The notes under the pieces were generated by a model. The model saw only the letters and a program-made list of their open reading frames with translations. It was not told where the DNA came from and did not search any database. Source: Gautieria morchelliformis (Eukaryota; Basidiomycota; Agaricomycetes; Gomphales; Gomphaceae). From it: a stretch of 64,000 nucleotides of DNA. Positions 23,875-35,465 of the stretch are shown piece by piece; positions within the stretch are counted from its first letter, which is position 1, and the number at the start of each line of letters is the position of its first letter. A program made the translations under genes and the position numbers. The stretch is from assembly GCA_015179125.1 (NCBI GenBank), contig WHVA01000411.1:39759-103758 (forward strand), in the 5' to 3' direction.

Positions 23875-26826
23875 TTGGATATCCCAGTGACACCCATTCA
23901 TTCTACAAGGGATGAGGTCATTGTTCTTAGTTCAGATACAGATGAAGTCGAACCAGCACGCACTCAGCACAAGACCAACTGCAAATCTGGAGATTTGTAT
24001 TTGGGAAGCATCAAAGCTGCCCCGAAGTCAAGGGCATGGAATCTGGGTCATACAGCCAATCACAATGGGGATGACACAGAAATTGCTGGCATTCAAGATG
24101 TGCCAAATGGGGCCCCCCCACTCCTGAGCGTGTATAAGAGCCTCGAGGATGCACGCAGCGTGATCTATGATTTCGAGGAGTCTCGGGGTAATAAGATGCG
24201 AGTGGGGCAGAGTAAACGAGTCAGCAAGTCTGCAGAGAGTGGCTTAAAGAAGGTCACCTATTGCTGCTCCTGTTATGCATCACACACACCAAAACACAAG
24301 CCCAATATTGACCCATCCGATTTTCGTTCCGGGAAGTCCATTCGCAAGAATTGTCTTGCTCATGTCAATGTTAATCGCATTCTTCCCTCATACCAATGGC
24401 ATATCACTGCCGCCAATTGGACTCACAACCATGATGCTATACTTGCTCCTGGGGCTGCTGCACCTCGGCCCCCAGCCCCTGACCAGCGAGCAGCTGTAAG
24501 GCAGTATGCCTGTGCTGGTAACTTCACCCGAGACCATCTCAGGACTATACTAGCTCAGGAGTTCCCAGGACATATCCTTGAGGACCGTCAGATTTCTAAC
24601 ATCATGAACGCTGCTGGTGCAGCGGGTAGGGCCGAGGTTTCCAGACTGGGCGGTGATATCGCCACAGTAATAGCACGCCTGGATTCTCAAATTGCTGATG
24701 GAGAGGCCTGGTGATACAAAGTCCGGCTTGATGACTCCCAGGTGGTCTTTGGTCTTTGGTGGCAGTCACCTGAACAAGCTCAGTTAGCTACTCGGTTCTA
24801 TGACATACTAATTAATGACAATTCCCATAACCGCAATCAGTATGGATACCCTCTCAATATCAGCATTGCCATCGACAACTTTGGACATAGCCGTAATGTT
24901 TGGTATTGCTTTCAGGAGCGGGAAGATGCTACCAGCCATTCATGGGTCTTACGCAATCACTTGGAAACTGCATGTCATGCACCTGAAGTATTTGTGTCAG
25001 ATAGAGATGCAGCACTATGGGTGGCCATAGCAGACATTATGCCTACCACATACCATTTGTTTTGTCTGCATCATCTGACAGGAAACATTGGTGACCATGT
25101 TCGCCCTATGCTTGGAGGGCGGTTCCAATCATTCACTCAAGATTTTTGGTCTGTATACCGTGCTGTGTCACCTGAGGCATTTGACCATGGGTGGGATGAA
25201 TTACTATCCAAGTACCCATGCACACGTCCCTATCTCGAAGGGCAGATGTACACCGATCACGAACATTGGGCATGGGCATGGGTCTCTCAGGTTTTCACTG
25301 CAGGCATTAGGACCAATGGCCATGTGGAGTCTGAAAACCGAGTTCACAAGGCCTTTGGTGGGCCAAAAGTGCCACTTGCGCAACTTTTTGACCAACTCAA
25401 TGCATGGACAGCAGAACAATCCTTCCACGAGCAGATCCGTGTTCGAGAGGTGTGTATTGATACTTTTTCCTAAGCTACAATGCTGAGGACACATCATCAG
25501 GCTACACGGCGCCACCATGCTACCAACCTAGAGAGCCTTTTTGCTCGCCCACTCACACTGCTTCGACAATATGCAGGCCCCTTTGCCCTTCAGTGGTCCT
25601 ATCGGGAAATGGGCCAAAGCCTTTACTATCATACTGAAGTCTTGCAGCGACCAGAGGGTTTACGCACCTGGGTGAGAAACCAATTTAAATTTTCAGTGTG
25701 TATACTCAAATTAGCTTAGTCTGAATATGCAGTTGCTGCACAGGAGGAAAATGGTTATCAATGGGAAGCTGGAGAAGAAAAGGTACCGACCATACCTGTC
25801 CTGACTAAATGGATTGACCGTAAGCTGGTTTTGCAGAGAATGACAGACTTGTTCGAAAATGACCAGAAGTATGTATCAACCAAGTGGCTGATCAGCCTTG
25901 TTATTGCCCAAGGTTTGCAGATCACACATCTGCTGCGTGTGACACATAAAAGCACTGGGACAACACACACTGTTGCTTTGCTTGAATCAGGTCTGTATGT
26001 TTGCGACTGCTGCATGGGGTCAAACCTTGGGATACCATGTCGCCATTTCTTCAGTGTTCTAACCTCAGTGAAGTCACTGCCATTTCATATTGGCCTGGTT
26101 CGCCGCCAGTGTGTACCACATCCATTGTACAACTAATCCACAACTGATTGGCATCAGTTGGCTGCAAAATTCATACCTGGAGGTGCAAACTATACCACCT
26201 GTCACACTGACACACTCTGTCCCCGACCAGCAGCTCAGTCTACGTTCACAACCCCTCCCTACAGCCCTAATCTTGAACCCTCTTGACCGCTCTCATGCCA
26301 ACAGCATCCCTGATCCTCCAACCCAGACACTACCGTCACATGCTGTGTATGCAGAAGCTCAGGCACACCTCAAACCACTCCTGAGAGGCATCCAAACTCG
26401 TGAGCAGCTTGATAAGCTAGTGATAGATCTTCGAGTAGTCCAGTGAGTTATCTGATATTCAGTGTGAGAAATGACTCACCACCACTCAGGGCTAGCCAAG
26501 AACAACAACTGAACCCATCCCCACCCTTTAATGACCCTCCCCTCATTCAACAAAAAGGCCGACTGCGAACTGCACGTATTACGTCTGGACGTGAAGGTGT
26601 TCCTCGTGGAGGTGGACAGCATCGGCGATTAAAACCATCAAGCCATCCTGTTCAACAAGCTGTCAATGAGAGGAACCCAGTGACCGAATCTCCACCACGA
26701 AAACGACGTGCTCCACCTACCTGCAGCCTGTGCCACCAGCCTGGTCACAACCGACTCGGCCATTACCAATATGCAACTGAAGTGCAGGAAGCTGAAGTCA
26801 GGAAGTGGAAATCCCTGAGGGAATAA
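23875..26826 (+). pseudogene. MULE (Mutator-like) transposase, three nonsense codons
   Basis: One frame can be followed from 23875 to about 26110. It has a FAR1-type DNA-binding region (YCCSCYASH...GKSIRKNCLAHVNVNR), then the MULE catalytic core with Asp in AIDNFGHSRN, Asp in VSDRDAAL and Glu in GHVESENRVHK, then a SWIM zinc finger (CDCCMGSNLGIPCRHFF). The C-terminal part, after a frameshift near 26110, has GRLRTARITSGREG and a knuckle-like CSLCHQPGHNRLGH. In-frame stops are TGA 24712-24714, TAA 25471-25473 and TAG 25717-25719, each one C-to-T change from CGA, CAA or CAG. The element can no longer make a full transposase. TIRs and TSD were not identified. Confidence 0.85.
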
Positions 26827-27218
26827 TGAGAGAGAAGTAATTGAAATGGTGGAGTTCGGGAGATGGGAGCATGTTGCCAACAGTGTTAGCTCGAGATAGT
26901 ATGCAGTGATAGTACACAAAGGGGCACCAGAAACATACCTAATGGCCAGATACATGAATCTGCATTAGCACCTCACAGGCCACTGGTTGTCACGACGCAG
27001 CTCAGCGCGAGTCCAGAAAACCTGCGTAGGCACTATCGTGAGACCGGTGAAAACGCACGAGCGTTAGGTAGGACCAGGAATTTGGCTAAATCCCAACAGC
27101 GGCCGAGAATTTTTGCCGCTAGCACGCGCAACCCGGGTTTCCAGAGAGCCAACTATTTTGGAGGTAGGGTTGCTATTCCCATGGGGGTTTCGAGGGGTTT
27201 CCAAATAGAATAATCCGG
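26827..27218. other. No gene; unidentified repeat-like sequence
   Basis: Probably the 3' flank of the MULE followed by sequence of unknown origin, with a GC-rich patch (27085-27210). It ends at the truncated LTR B. Confidence 0.35.
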
Positions 27219-27479
27219 TATCAAGGGTCGATCAAGGGTCAGGGAGGTCAGGGGGATGCAAGGTTGATGGCGAGTGCCAAGTGATGTCCCTGGCTGTGGA
27301 GCTTAGTATAATACAGGCTCACTGACATTGGGTGTCCTTAGACTTTTCTCTTTGGAATTCCCCTTGTCAGGTGAGAATCCCCTCTCTTGTACACTCAGCT
27401 CATTTATACATACTTTGGATTTCCCCTTGTCAGTTGTGTGGTAGTGTGACCTCCACAGCCAGCTAGGGTTTCCCTTACA
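27219..27479 (+). repeat. LTR family B, 5'-truncated
   Basis: Matches the 3' two thirds of the gypsy B LTR (TCAAGGGTCGATCAAGGGTC onward) and ends GGTTTCCCTTACA. The uninterrupted sequence here defined the site of the solo LTR C insertion in 14793-15888. No internal gypsy sequence follows. Confidence 0.75.
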
Positions 27480-27550
27480 GTTGTTCGTTCACTGGAGGTT
27501 GATGGCTGGTTTGTAGAATAAATGAATCGTGACACCCTTACATCACCAGC

Positions 27551-28355
27551 TAGGGCTGTCCATAGTTATGTATATATAATAATATCTTTTTTATACTTAA
27601 GATTAAATACATTATATTATGGTGTCCCTGTAATTGGTCCACCACATAATATCATATAATATATTACTATTATATTAAATTACAGAGGCTGTAATTTCAG
27701 AGATATATAGTAGCTAAATGCTCACAAATAGCCAGCAGTCTGACAAGCTATTATTTGCTATTAAATGGTACATTCTTGGCCCATATCCCCTACAACAACA
27801 TCAACATCAATGTTTGCTTTGGCTATTAGGAATACATGTTGGGGCATAAAGTGCAGTGGCAGTGAGGCAGGAAGTTTCTTCAGTGCACTATAGCCTTGCC
27901 AGGATGATGAGGATGTACTGAGCTGGTACAAAGTAAGCTCTACTGTTGACAAGCCGAAGAATAACTGACTGTAGCAGCAACATAGACTCACATCCCACAA
28001 TTCCCAGTTATTTCACATATCGCATCTCATGTGCTCTGTATCCCAGGTGTGAGTGTGTCTGTGAAATGGCTATTCTCTAGCAGCTATGGCACTTTGACAC
28101 TTTGAGTGATGTTTGATCCTCAATGTTTGCCATGACAGCTTCCAAAATGAGAGTCTCCAAAGATTGTCTCAAACACAGTCTTGGCACCAGCAGTATCCAT
28201 GAATAACTAGTAATTGCAGTTAATTATGAATATTAAAAGATTAGATTAGATTAGATTACAGGTACAATTAAATACTAGCTGCCAGCTTGAAATAATATTA
28301 TGGTTATAATAAAATACTCTGTATTTTTTATTATAATCATAATTGGACAGCCCTA
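27551..28355. mobile_element. hAT-like non-autonomous element (MITE), 805 bp
   Basis: The terminal inverted repeats are TAGGGCTGTCCATAGTTATG at the left and its near reverse complement at the right (CATAATTGGACAGCCCTA). The flanks TCACCAGC (27543-27550) and CCACCGGC (28356-28363) match at 6 of 8 positions, consistent with the 8-bp TSD of hAT elements. The interior is AT-rich with several palindromic ATAATAT/TTATAAT runs and no transposase frame. Confidence 0.7.
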
Positions 28356-28363
28356 CCACCGGC

Positions 28364-30266
28364 ACTATTGTTGGAAAACCCCTTTAGAGTTTTAAGGGAT
28401 TCTCCTTCTGGCCTGGCTAAAATTCATCCACCTAAGGGTTCAGTGGATGCAACTCCTGTGGATTTCCAGTTTTCCAACAGGAGTTTGGTGGAGTTTTCCC
28501 ATTGGATAATAGGAAGCCAAGTGGAAAAAGTGTTGTTCCAAGACTCCATCATGACAACAGTCACCACCTTTACTCTACCAAGGCCTTGGCTCTCCGGGAG
28601 AGTCAGTCTAACCCACCCAGTTCAGTAGTGATCTCACGCCCGGAGCCCCACGTGTTGGGTCGCGACGTCCATCGAGCAGACATATATTCACCTGACAGAC
28701 CTGAGAAAGTGAGAGCTAAAGCACCCAAACAGTGTTCGATATCAACTGTGATAGGCACCTGAAAACTCATATATATGGAGCTGGGGATTGGCTCACAAAG
28801 CTACCGGCCCATGTGAGCGCCATCCCCTTGCAACTGAGATCATCAGGGCGGGGTTTGATACTGTATGCGCGAATAAATATCACAGTAAATATGGCATATC
28901 TTGAGAACACTGGCAGGACGGTGAGTAATGGTACGAAAGGCTCTCCATCAGCCGTAATGGAGGTGCAGAAGACCAAGAAGCACAATGCGCAGTATAGTAA
29001 TTCCACACACATGGATCTAGCCTTATCAGTATCACGTACCCAAACCTGTAAACGGCAACATGATTATTTAAAACTAGCATGCCAGTCAACAAGTTAAACC
29101 CCCCCACCATAAAAAAAAGGCTTCTACATTTGTTTCCGTCCATGGGTATCTGAATTTAGAAGATACAACACATTTCTATACCTTACTGTACTTCTCACTT
29201 TTGCTCCATGCCGGTCGATCTTGCTTTCGCCGCATAGACACCAGGCCAGTTACGACGAACATCCGATGGTCCCTTTCGCTGTTACTTCGGGCCCAGGCAA
29301 TGACACTTACGACATGCGATATGCCCCTATCTCTTACTTTTGAGCCCAAACGAACTAAACCTGTAAAGATTTCGATGGCGGCATAGATCGGCCGCCGCGA
29401 TTTGGGTGAAACTAGGTGAAACTCCAGACGACCCTACCTAAATTGTAAGTGAGCGCGTCGGAACTGAGGTACATTGGGGACCTAGAGGCTGGGATTGCGG
29501 AGAAGGGATAGGAGCCGAAATCGATCCATATGCATATAGAACAGTGAAAGTTCTGGGTAGTACAAGTTCTGGGGTATCTTCTAGGTAGAAGGACGCGGTT
29601 CCTGTTTCGTGGTTGTTGCGTGACATACTTCCGCCTGGACGCGGGACTGAGAGCCCAGTGGTGGCCCAGGGATGGTTCAAGGAAGAAAACGTCGATGTTT
29701 ATGACGGGGATGGTCCTAAGCAAGGCGAGGTCCAGAACATTCCAGGCACGGCCCGCCCTGATCGACAAGCCCAATCACGAGCCGGCGCCGGATAGAGGAT
29801 GGATGGCGTATAGTTTGATTCTCTGGTAGCCGAGGGACTCATCTGCTCAGGATATGATGACACCCTTCATGGCTCGGCAGACGCGACTAACTCCGATCAA
29901 GCGGCTGCTTGCAATGTCCAGGTATGTATAAGAACTCCCACTACAGTCGCCACAGACAGACCAGTGTATGACGTATGACCATTGCAAGGCTCGAATACTC
30001 ACATAGTTTGTTGTGTGGTACGCGTTCTATCAGGAGAATGTTGGCCCTTGCGTCGGAGCTCAAAATATTGTTGGCGCCAGTACCGGTCTAGACCTAATCT
30101 GGCGCTTACTGCATATGACTTTCTCGAGGCACTTGACATCGACCACCACCACCTTAGCTTGCTCCATATTTCTCTCTCTATTTCAGAGGTATTGTCGTCT
30201 AGGCTCACAAATCCTCACAGTACTTACCGTTCTACAGGCATTGCCCTCGCCGCCACTCATTTCGTC
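28364..30266. other. No confident gene; weak minus-strand coding signal
   Basis: On the minus strand 29143-28767 has two overlapping frames with hydrophobic segments (CALCFLVFCTSI, RYAIFTVIFIRAYSI) and possible short introns. They faintly recall fungal multi-pass membrane proteins of the DUF6533 type, but I cannot assemble a model. The last about 280 bases are the promoter side of the gene at 30267. Confidence 0.25.
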
Positions 30267-31502
30267 ATGTTCACACCCCCGCCATCTCCCATGCCTTTCC
30301 CAGCACCCGCTGGCGGGGAGTCTTCTCCCCCCGCGCTCACGCTAACAACCCCACACAATGAGCCTGGGTATCCCTTCCCTCGCGTGCCCTCGCCGCCTGC
30401 GAAGGCTCCATGTACACCTGAGCCGAGCCCATCCTGGAATCCACTCGACGTGAAGAAGCGATCGGGCAGACGCATTCTGTTTCTGGTTGCGCTTCTCCCC
30501 GCTGCTTTTATTCTTTCCGCCGCGCTCCGACATCTCATACGTCTACCAGCTCCAGTTGTTCTCGACGAACCCAATCTATTCGACAAGCGGCAACTGATCA
30601 CAACGGACGCCGCAACCCCTACCTCTTCTCTGCCCCAATCCTCCTCATCGTCTCTTTCTCAATCTACCGCACCCTCCTCCACCACCTCTCTCCCCACAAT
30701 TCCGAATCCTGCAATTCTTCCCACCCCCTTCCCGCAGCCCTTCGATGCTAGTCTCTCCGACAACTTCACAACCATCGGTTGCCAGGCCTTCTTTTCAAAC
30801 TTCACTCAGGATACGAGCTTCCGCCAGTGTCGCTCCTTCTCCTTCCTCCTCAACTCCTCCGCTGCTTTCCTCGGGGCACAGCGCAACCTCACCCTTATCA
30901 ACGCCATCATTTGGGGAACTTGCAACACCCCTCCTACGGCACAGAGCTGCGACGCCACCATGGCCAGCTACCTCTCCCAGCTCAACTCCGTCTGCAAAAG
31001 CGACTTGAATGCCGAAAATCCCGTCGTTCTTCAGGCCCAGATCGGCTTCCAAAGCTACACCGCCATGCGCACTGCCGCCTGTCTTACCGACCCGACTAAT
31101 AACGCCTTCTGTTATATCGATGCCCTCGCTGCCACCACCCCCGCAGACTTGTATTTCTACGGACTCCCTCTCGGCACCCCCGTCCCTAACACCACAAAGC
31201 CAAGCTGCAGCCCCTGCGTCAAGAGCGTGCTCGCTGTCTATGCCCAGTATGTCACCCCCTCTTCCGGCTCGGGCGCCATTCAGATTGGTGCTGAGACCGG
31301 GAACTCAACTACGAGCCCCACTACGCCATCTCCTCTCCCTGTCCTCGGCAAAACATACCCCGCCGCCGCCCGTCTCGCCGTGAATCAATGCGGTGGAACC
31401 TATGCCAGCGTGGGTGTTGCGCAGCCAAGTAGGGCTGAACGCCACCGGATCGCATGGGGATGCGTTCTCTTAAGCCTCATCCTGGCCTGCTTTGCCTTAT
31501 AA
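30267..31502 (+). CDS. DUF7729-like membrane/cell-surface protein, 411 aa
   Basis: An intact single-exon frame. The ATG at 30267 is preferred over an upstream in-frame ATG (29982), because the added N-terminus is unlike protein and lies in promoter-like DNA. Order: proline-rich cytosolic tail (residues 1-60), basic stop (KKRSGRR), one membrane segment (about 69-91, ILFLVALLPAAFILSAAL), a Ser/Thr-rich linker, then a Cys-rich domain (about 165-345). That domain has CQAFFSNFTQD, CRSFSFLL, LINAIIWGTC, CYIDALAATTPADLYFYGLP and CSPCVKSVLAVYAQY, the pattern I associate with the fungal DUF7729 family. A hydrophobic C-terminal tail (WGCVLLSLILACFAL) suggests a GPI signal or second anchor. Function unknown. 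The family name is from memory of the motif pattern; that it is a real gene is more certain. Confidence 0.8.
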   Translation: MFTPPPSPMPFPAPAGGESSPPALTLTTPHNEPGYPFPRVPSPPAKAPCTPEPSPSWNPLDVKKRSGRRILFLVALLPAAFILSAALRHLIRLPAPVVLDEPNLFDKRQLITTDAATPTSSLPQSSSSSLSQSTAPSSTTSLPTIPNPAILPTPFPQPFDASLSDNFTTIGCQAFFSNFTQDTSFRQCRSFSFLLNSSAAFLGAQRNLTLINAIIWGTCNTPPTAQSCDATMASYLSQLNSVCKSDLNAENPVVLQAQIGFQSYTAMRTAACLTDPTNNAFCYIDALAATTPADLYFYGLPLGTPVPNTTKPSCSPCVKSVLAVYAQYVTPSSGSGAIQIGAETGNSTTSPTTPSPLPVLGKTYPAAARLAVNQCGGTYASVGVAQPSRAERHRIAWGCVLLSLILACFAL

Positions 31503-32470
31503 TGGTACGTGTTTGCTTACTGCTCGTCTCTTGTTATCCTGACCACCCTGCAAGATATCTTTTCAACATATTTATCAGGTTGTTACCGTACATTTGGCAT
31601 TTATTTCACATCAGTCCCGGGTTTAGAATTCTGCCTGCCCTTTACACCAGTTTCTTTTCCTTTGGGTTCTAGGTTACCTGTTTTGAATGCGAGTCACTCA
31701 CTATCGGAGTTGTTATTCCTTCTGTAAACTTTCTTACAGCCACTTTGTGTGCAAGGGTTCCTTTTACCCCCTACTATGTTGGTACGGACGCTTAACAAGT
31801 TGAAATGACAGTATGACAATGCATGGATCGTTCTCTTCCTTACCATGCTCTGATTCACTATATACATACATATTTGAGACGGATGGACCGATGTGTGGGA
31901 CTAAGCAAAGCCAAATAAGTTTTTAACTTGCAGCGATGGGTGCTAGTGAGCTTGATAAAGGATGCTCCAACACAATTCTAGACGCAGTTTCAATTCAGAC
32001 TCAACAACGTACCTTGCGGACAGGAGAGAGGAATATGTATAAAAGTTTGTCTTTTGGCAAGATTTGCACCCGATACGCACTTGGTACCTTTTCCAACACC
32101 CTTTGGCAATGCTATGCATACAGCAAGGTTACACACATTTAGCAAGGTTCCGGGGCACGAAGCTCGCGGGGAGGTGAAACGAGGGTGTAAAGTTTACGAG
32201 CGGCTACCCCCCTTACTTGTAATGGGATGCCTATTCTCATGCAGCAATGCAGCATTCTCAATTTTAATGCTAGAAAGAAAGCAACTATGAATTATCTTCT
32301 ACAACCAACTTGGATGCTCAAAGGGCACCAGGGAATGGAAAATGATGCCCCCTTGCTTGATGCATGATGCATCCGCGATTCAAGCTTATGTTCTTCGCCC
32401 TTCACTGTATTTAGTCGCTGCCCCATGTCGCGCGCGCGCATCAAGTGGCTGAGACGCAGGATAGAAGTGA

Positions 32471-32489
32471 GATGATGATGATGATGATG
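32471..32489. repeat. Trinucleotide microsatellite (GAT)n
   Basis: About six units of GAT in non-coding DNA. Confidence 0.85.
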
Positions 32490-34047
32490 CAGTCAGGTCA
32501 GCAACGCGACATACACCGTACTGTGCAGTGAAACACAGAGGGCTATACATTTTCAGTTTGCATGCCGACGTACTGATTTGACCTCATGTACGGCCACAGA
32601 AGCACAGTTACTACAGTACATTTGTGGAGCTGAAAAGACCAGTGACAGTAAAAGGGACGAGGGAAGCAATCAAGCATGACCCAATGAGTGCAGACACACT
32701 GCAGCGATGCAAGCAGCAGAAAAGCCACAGTATATACGAATGAGCCATCAGCGCAAGATGAACTACTATCCAGCTTCAGCGGGAAACGGACGAGACAGAA
32801 ATAAAGCTGAGCGACGTTCCAAGGTATCTACGAGCATGTGACCTTGCGGGGCATGACGCGCAAAGCAGCTAGCCGAGCCGAGCCGGTCAATAGAGTTCAA
32901 AAGAAATGCAGTGAGCCAAGCAGTGGCTTTGGAGGTTCTGGTGCAACTCAGCGATCCAGCACGAGCCGGGCGCACCGCGCAGCCAAGTTGCGACGCGTAA
33001 TTAGGGGCGAAGCGAGCAAAGAAAATATGTAGCAAAATAGCGGCTGCCTGGCTATCCCTTCTTTCCTTGAAACACTGTGATATGACTGCGTATATACCTT
33101 GTTTGGCCCTGAGCTGTCTCAGAAACTTGAGAAGCCGGACACAGATGCCAACTGACTTTAAAATTCCCAGTGATTATACGAATTGAGCAAGGAACTTGGT
33201 ATGCCAAGGCCCTTCAAGTTACGAAGCGACAAGAAGTCCGTTTCATCTTGAGAACTTGACATGAAAGGGAAAATATGATGTGCTAACCACTAGAAAATTT
33301 TGGACGGACAATATTGAGGAAGAAACGCACAACTTGGTATTCAGATGTATTGTCACCCACTCTCCCAGTTGGCTCTCGTCCTGATATATGGATGTCAGCC
33401 CCTAAAGCAGCAAGATACGACTCACGGTGATGGCGCCGACAGCTCCTGCAGGGTCTGATGGGTCACGTACAGACTAGTGATAAACAAGCAAAGTATTGCG
33501 ATGAGCTCTCAGGGGATAAGCCACCCACAGCAAACGGGGGAAGACTTGGTTAACATCAGCTCGTGGTTGGAACGGTGGGTTGTCAACCTCCCAGGAGTTG
33601 GCGAATTCTGCTTTGAATTTAGTTTGGGGACACCAGCCAGACAATTCGGCAGCAGCAGCGACTAGGCGATGATCTCCCGCACTGACCAGATGAAAAGAAT
33701 GGAAATAAAGCCTCAACACTGTCAGAGATGCCGCCGCTTCCGGAGTCAATGACCTCGACAATGGGGAAGGTGCGTAGACCCTAATCAGACGGTGTCCTTG
33801 ACTTCACCCAACCCCATCGATACCCAGATCGTCCTCAAAGTTCTTGAATAGTTCCATCACCGAGGTATCAGTCGTCGGCTGTCTATAAGTCAAGGGCTTC
33901 TAGTATGCTAGCCTGTCATACATATTAGTATTGAAGCGTTGTGAACTTGAAGGCGGGATCTAAACAGACACATCGACGATGACGTTGCCTGCAATCGGAA
34001 CGGTACGTACACACACCGTATGCCAGTAGCTTTGAGTTGCCATCGTC

Positions 34048-35026
34048 GTATGATCATCAGCGCTGAATTTGAAAAGGAAGAGAACCGTGAAGTTTGAACA
34101 TTGTGTGCATGCTTGAGTCTGGGAACTCGAGCGTGCCAGACAGCGCGAGCAAGAATATCAGTAGAGCACAAGCTCAGACTACGTTCTAACTTTCCAGTAA
34201 TAGAGTCTATAGGTACCGCTTGCTTATGCTGAATGGTATTCACCATCAATCAGCCTGCGCCGGGACTCGCGATGTATGTCGTCTCTCGATCTTCAGGGAA
34301 GAACCCAGCTCGTGCCGGTGCGGTCCATTCGCCGTAGCTGTCACCTCATCCCTTCCTTCAGCCAAAAAAATTCACCTGTCCTTGAGTACAGAGGAATCGC
34401 TGGAGCGCTGTCGAGTCGAAGATTTTACGTTAGCGAATTCTTGGACTTATACTACCATTTCTTTAATGATTTGTACTTGCCCCCTGACCTCTGAAGACTT
34501 ACTGTAGGAACCAGCCTAGAGCGAGAGTTCCCACCATGGCACCGTAAGTCTGAGAGCCGCACAGGCCAAACCGGATAGCAAGCTCTCCAAGCTCCATGGA
34601 CGGCATCGGCGACGGCCACGGCGCATAGACTACGGAGGCCACGGCGATGGAGCCCCGATTTCGCTATGAAGGAGGGCTGACGCACCTCAGGCTGCATACT
34701 GTAGACTTGGAGAAGGCCGCTACCGCGATGGAGTCCAGATTGCGCTATGAAGCACGGGGCTGACGTAGTTCGGGCCGCAAATATATGGACCCTTGAAGCG
34801 TATCCGACTAAATAGCTTCGGCCCCTTCCGGATCGGGGCATTTCTGGTTTTTACTGATGTGACTCTAGAATGGTATGATCATCAGCGCTGAATTTGAATG
34901 AGAAGAGGGCCGCGAACCTTGTGTGCATTCTGGGAACTCGAGCCAGACAGCGTTAGCGAGGCAATATTATTGGTAAAGCACAAGCTCAGCTACGTTCTAA
35001 CTTTCCAGTCCTAGAGCTTAGAGTCT
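34048..35026. repeat. Direct duplication of about 160 bp (34048-34210 and 34873-35026)
   Basis: Both copies start GTATGATCATCAGCGCTGAA and share GGGAACTCGAG, CAGACAGCG and CTACGTTCTAACTTTCCAGT. They are about 85-90% similar with small gaps and lie about 825 bp apart, so this could be a remnant of terminal repeats of an unknown element or a local duplication. Confidence 0.7.
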
Positions 35027-35465
35027 GTGCTGTAGGTAGACATGTTCGTGTCAACTGTCAGTATGGTTGGTCGTGTCGGACACGACCAACCATATTTGTG
35101 CCAGCTACCTAATTAACTTTATGTAGTAGTAAGTACTTCACGCAGCTGTGTAAGTATTCGGCAAAATTGGCCGCTTTGGCGTGTAGCGCAAACGTCGGGA
35201 CTCGGCCAAGGGAACAGATCATACCATGACTGTCATACTTACTCATTTGCCCCATAAGTAAGTCGTCTCAGGTTCTGAACCAACACTATGAAACATTGAC
35301 AGATAGGAATGCCTCGTGAAGTAAGAGTTCCTTTGAAGGTCCCGCCCAACCGAATACTATGCCGGGTACAAGTACACGTATACCGTTCTCAGGACTTCGG
35401 CAGCGCTCCATATAAAAGATCAGCACCTACTGCTGCGTCTCCTTCTCAACACAAGCCCAGTTGTC

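Larger units (their letters stand above)
31503..35465. other. Long gene-poor stretch
   Basis: No gene model could be built in about 4 kb. It contains a (GAT)n tract (32471-32489), a short CG run near 32427, a diverged tandem pair near 34640-34770 (GATTTCGCTATGAAG / GATTGCGCTATGAAG), and a 160-bp direct duplication described separately. A minus-strand 95-codon frame (33761-33474) and a plus-strand frame at 34276-34494 (SCHLIPSFSQ...YVSEFLDLYY, faintly like the tail of Agaricomycete transposon-associated proteins) are too short to call. Confidence 0.45.

Noticed and set aside
29982-31502. A longer version of the DUF7729-like gene starting at 29982
   Set aside because: The extra 95 residues are Arg/His-rich without low-complexity or domain character and lie over promoter-like DNA; the ATG at 30267 starts a typical Pro-rich tail before the membrane segment.
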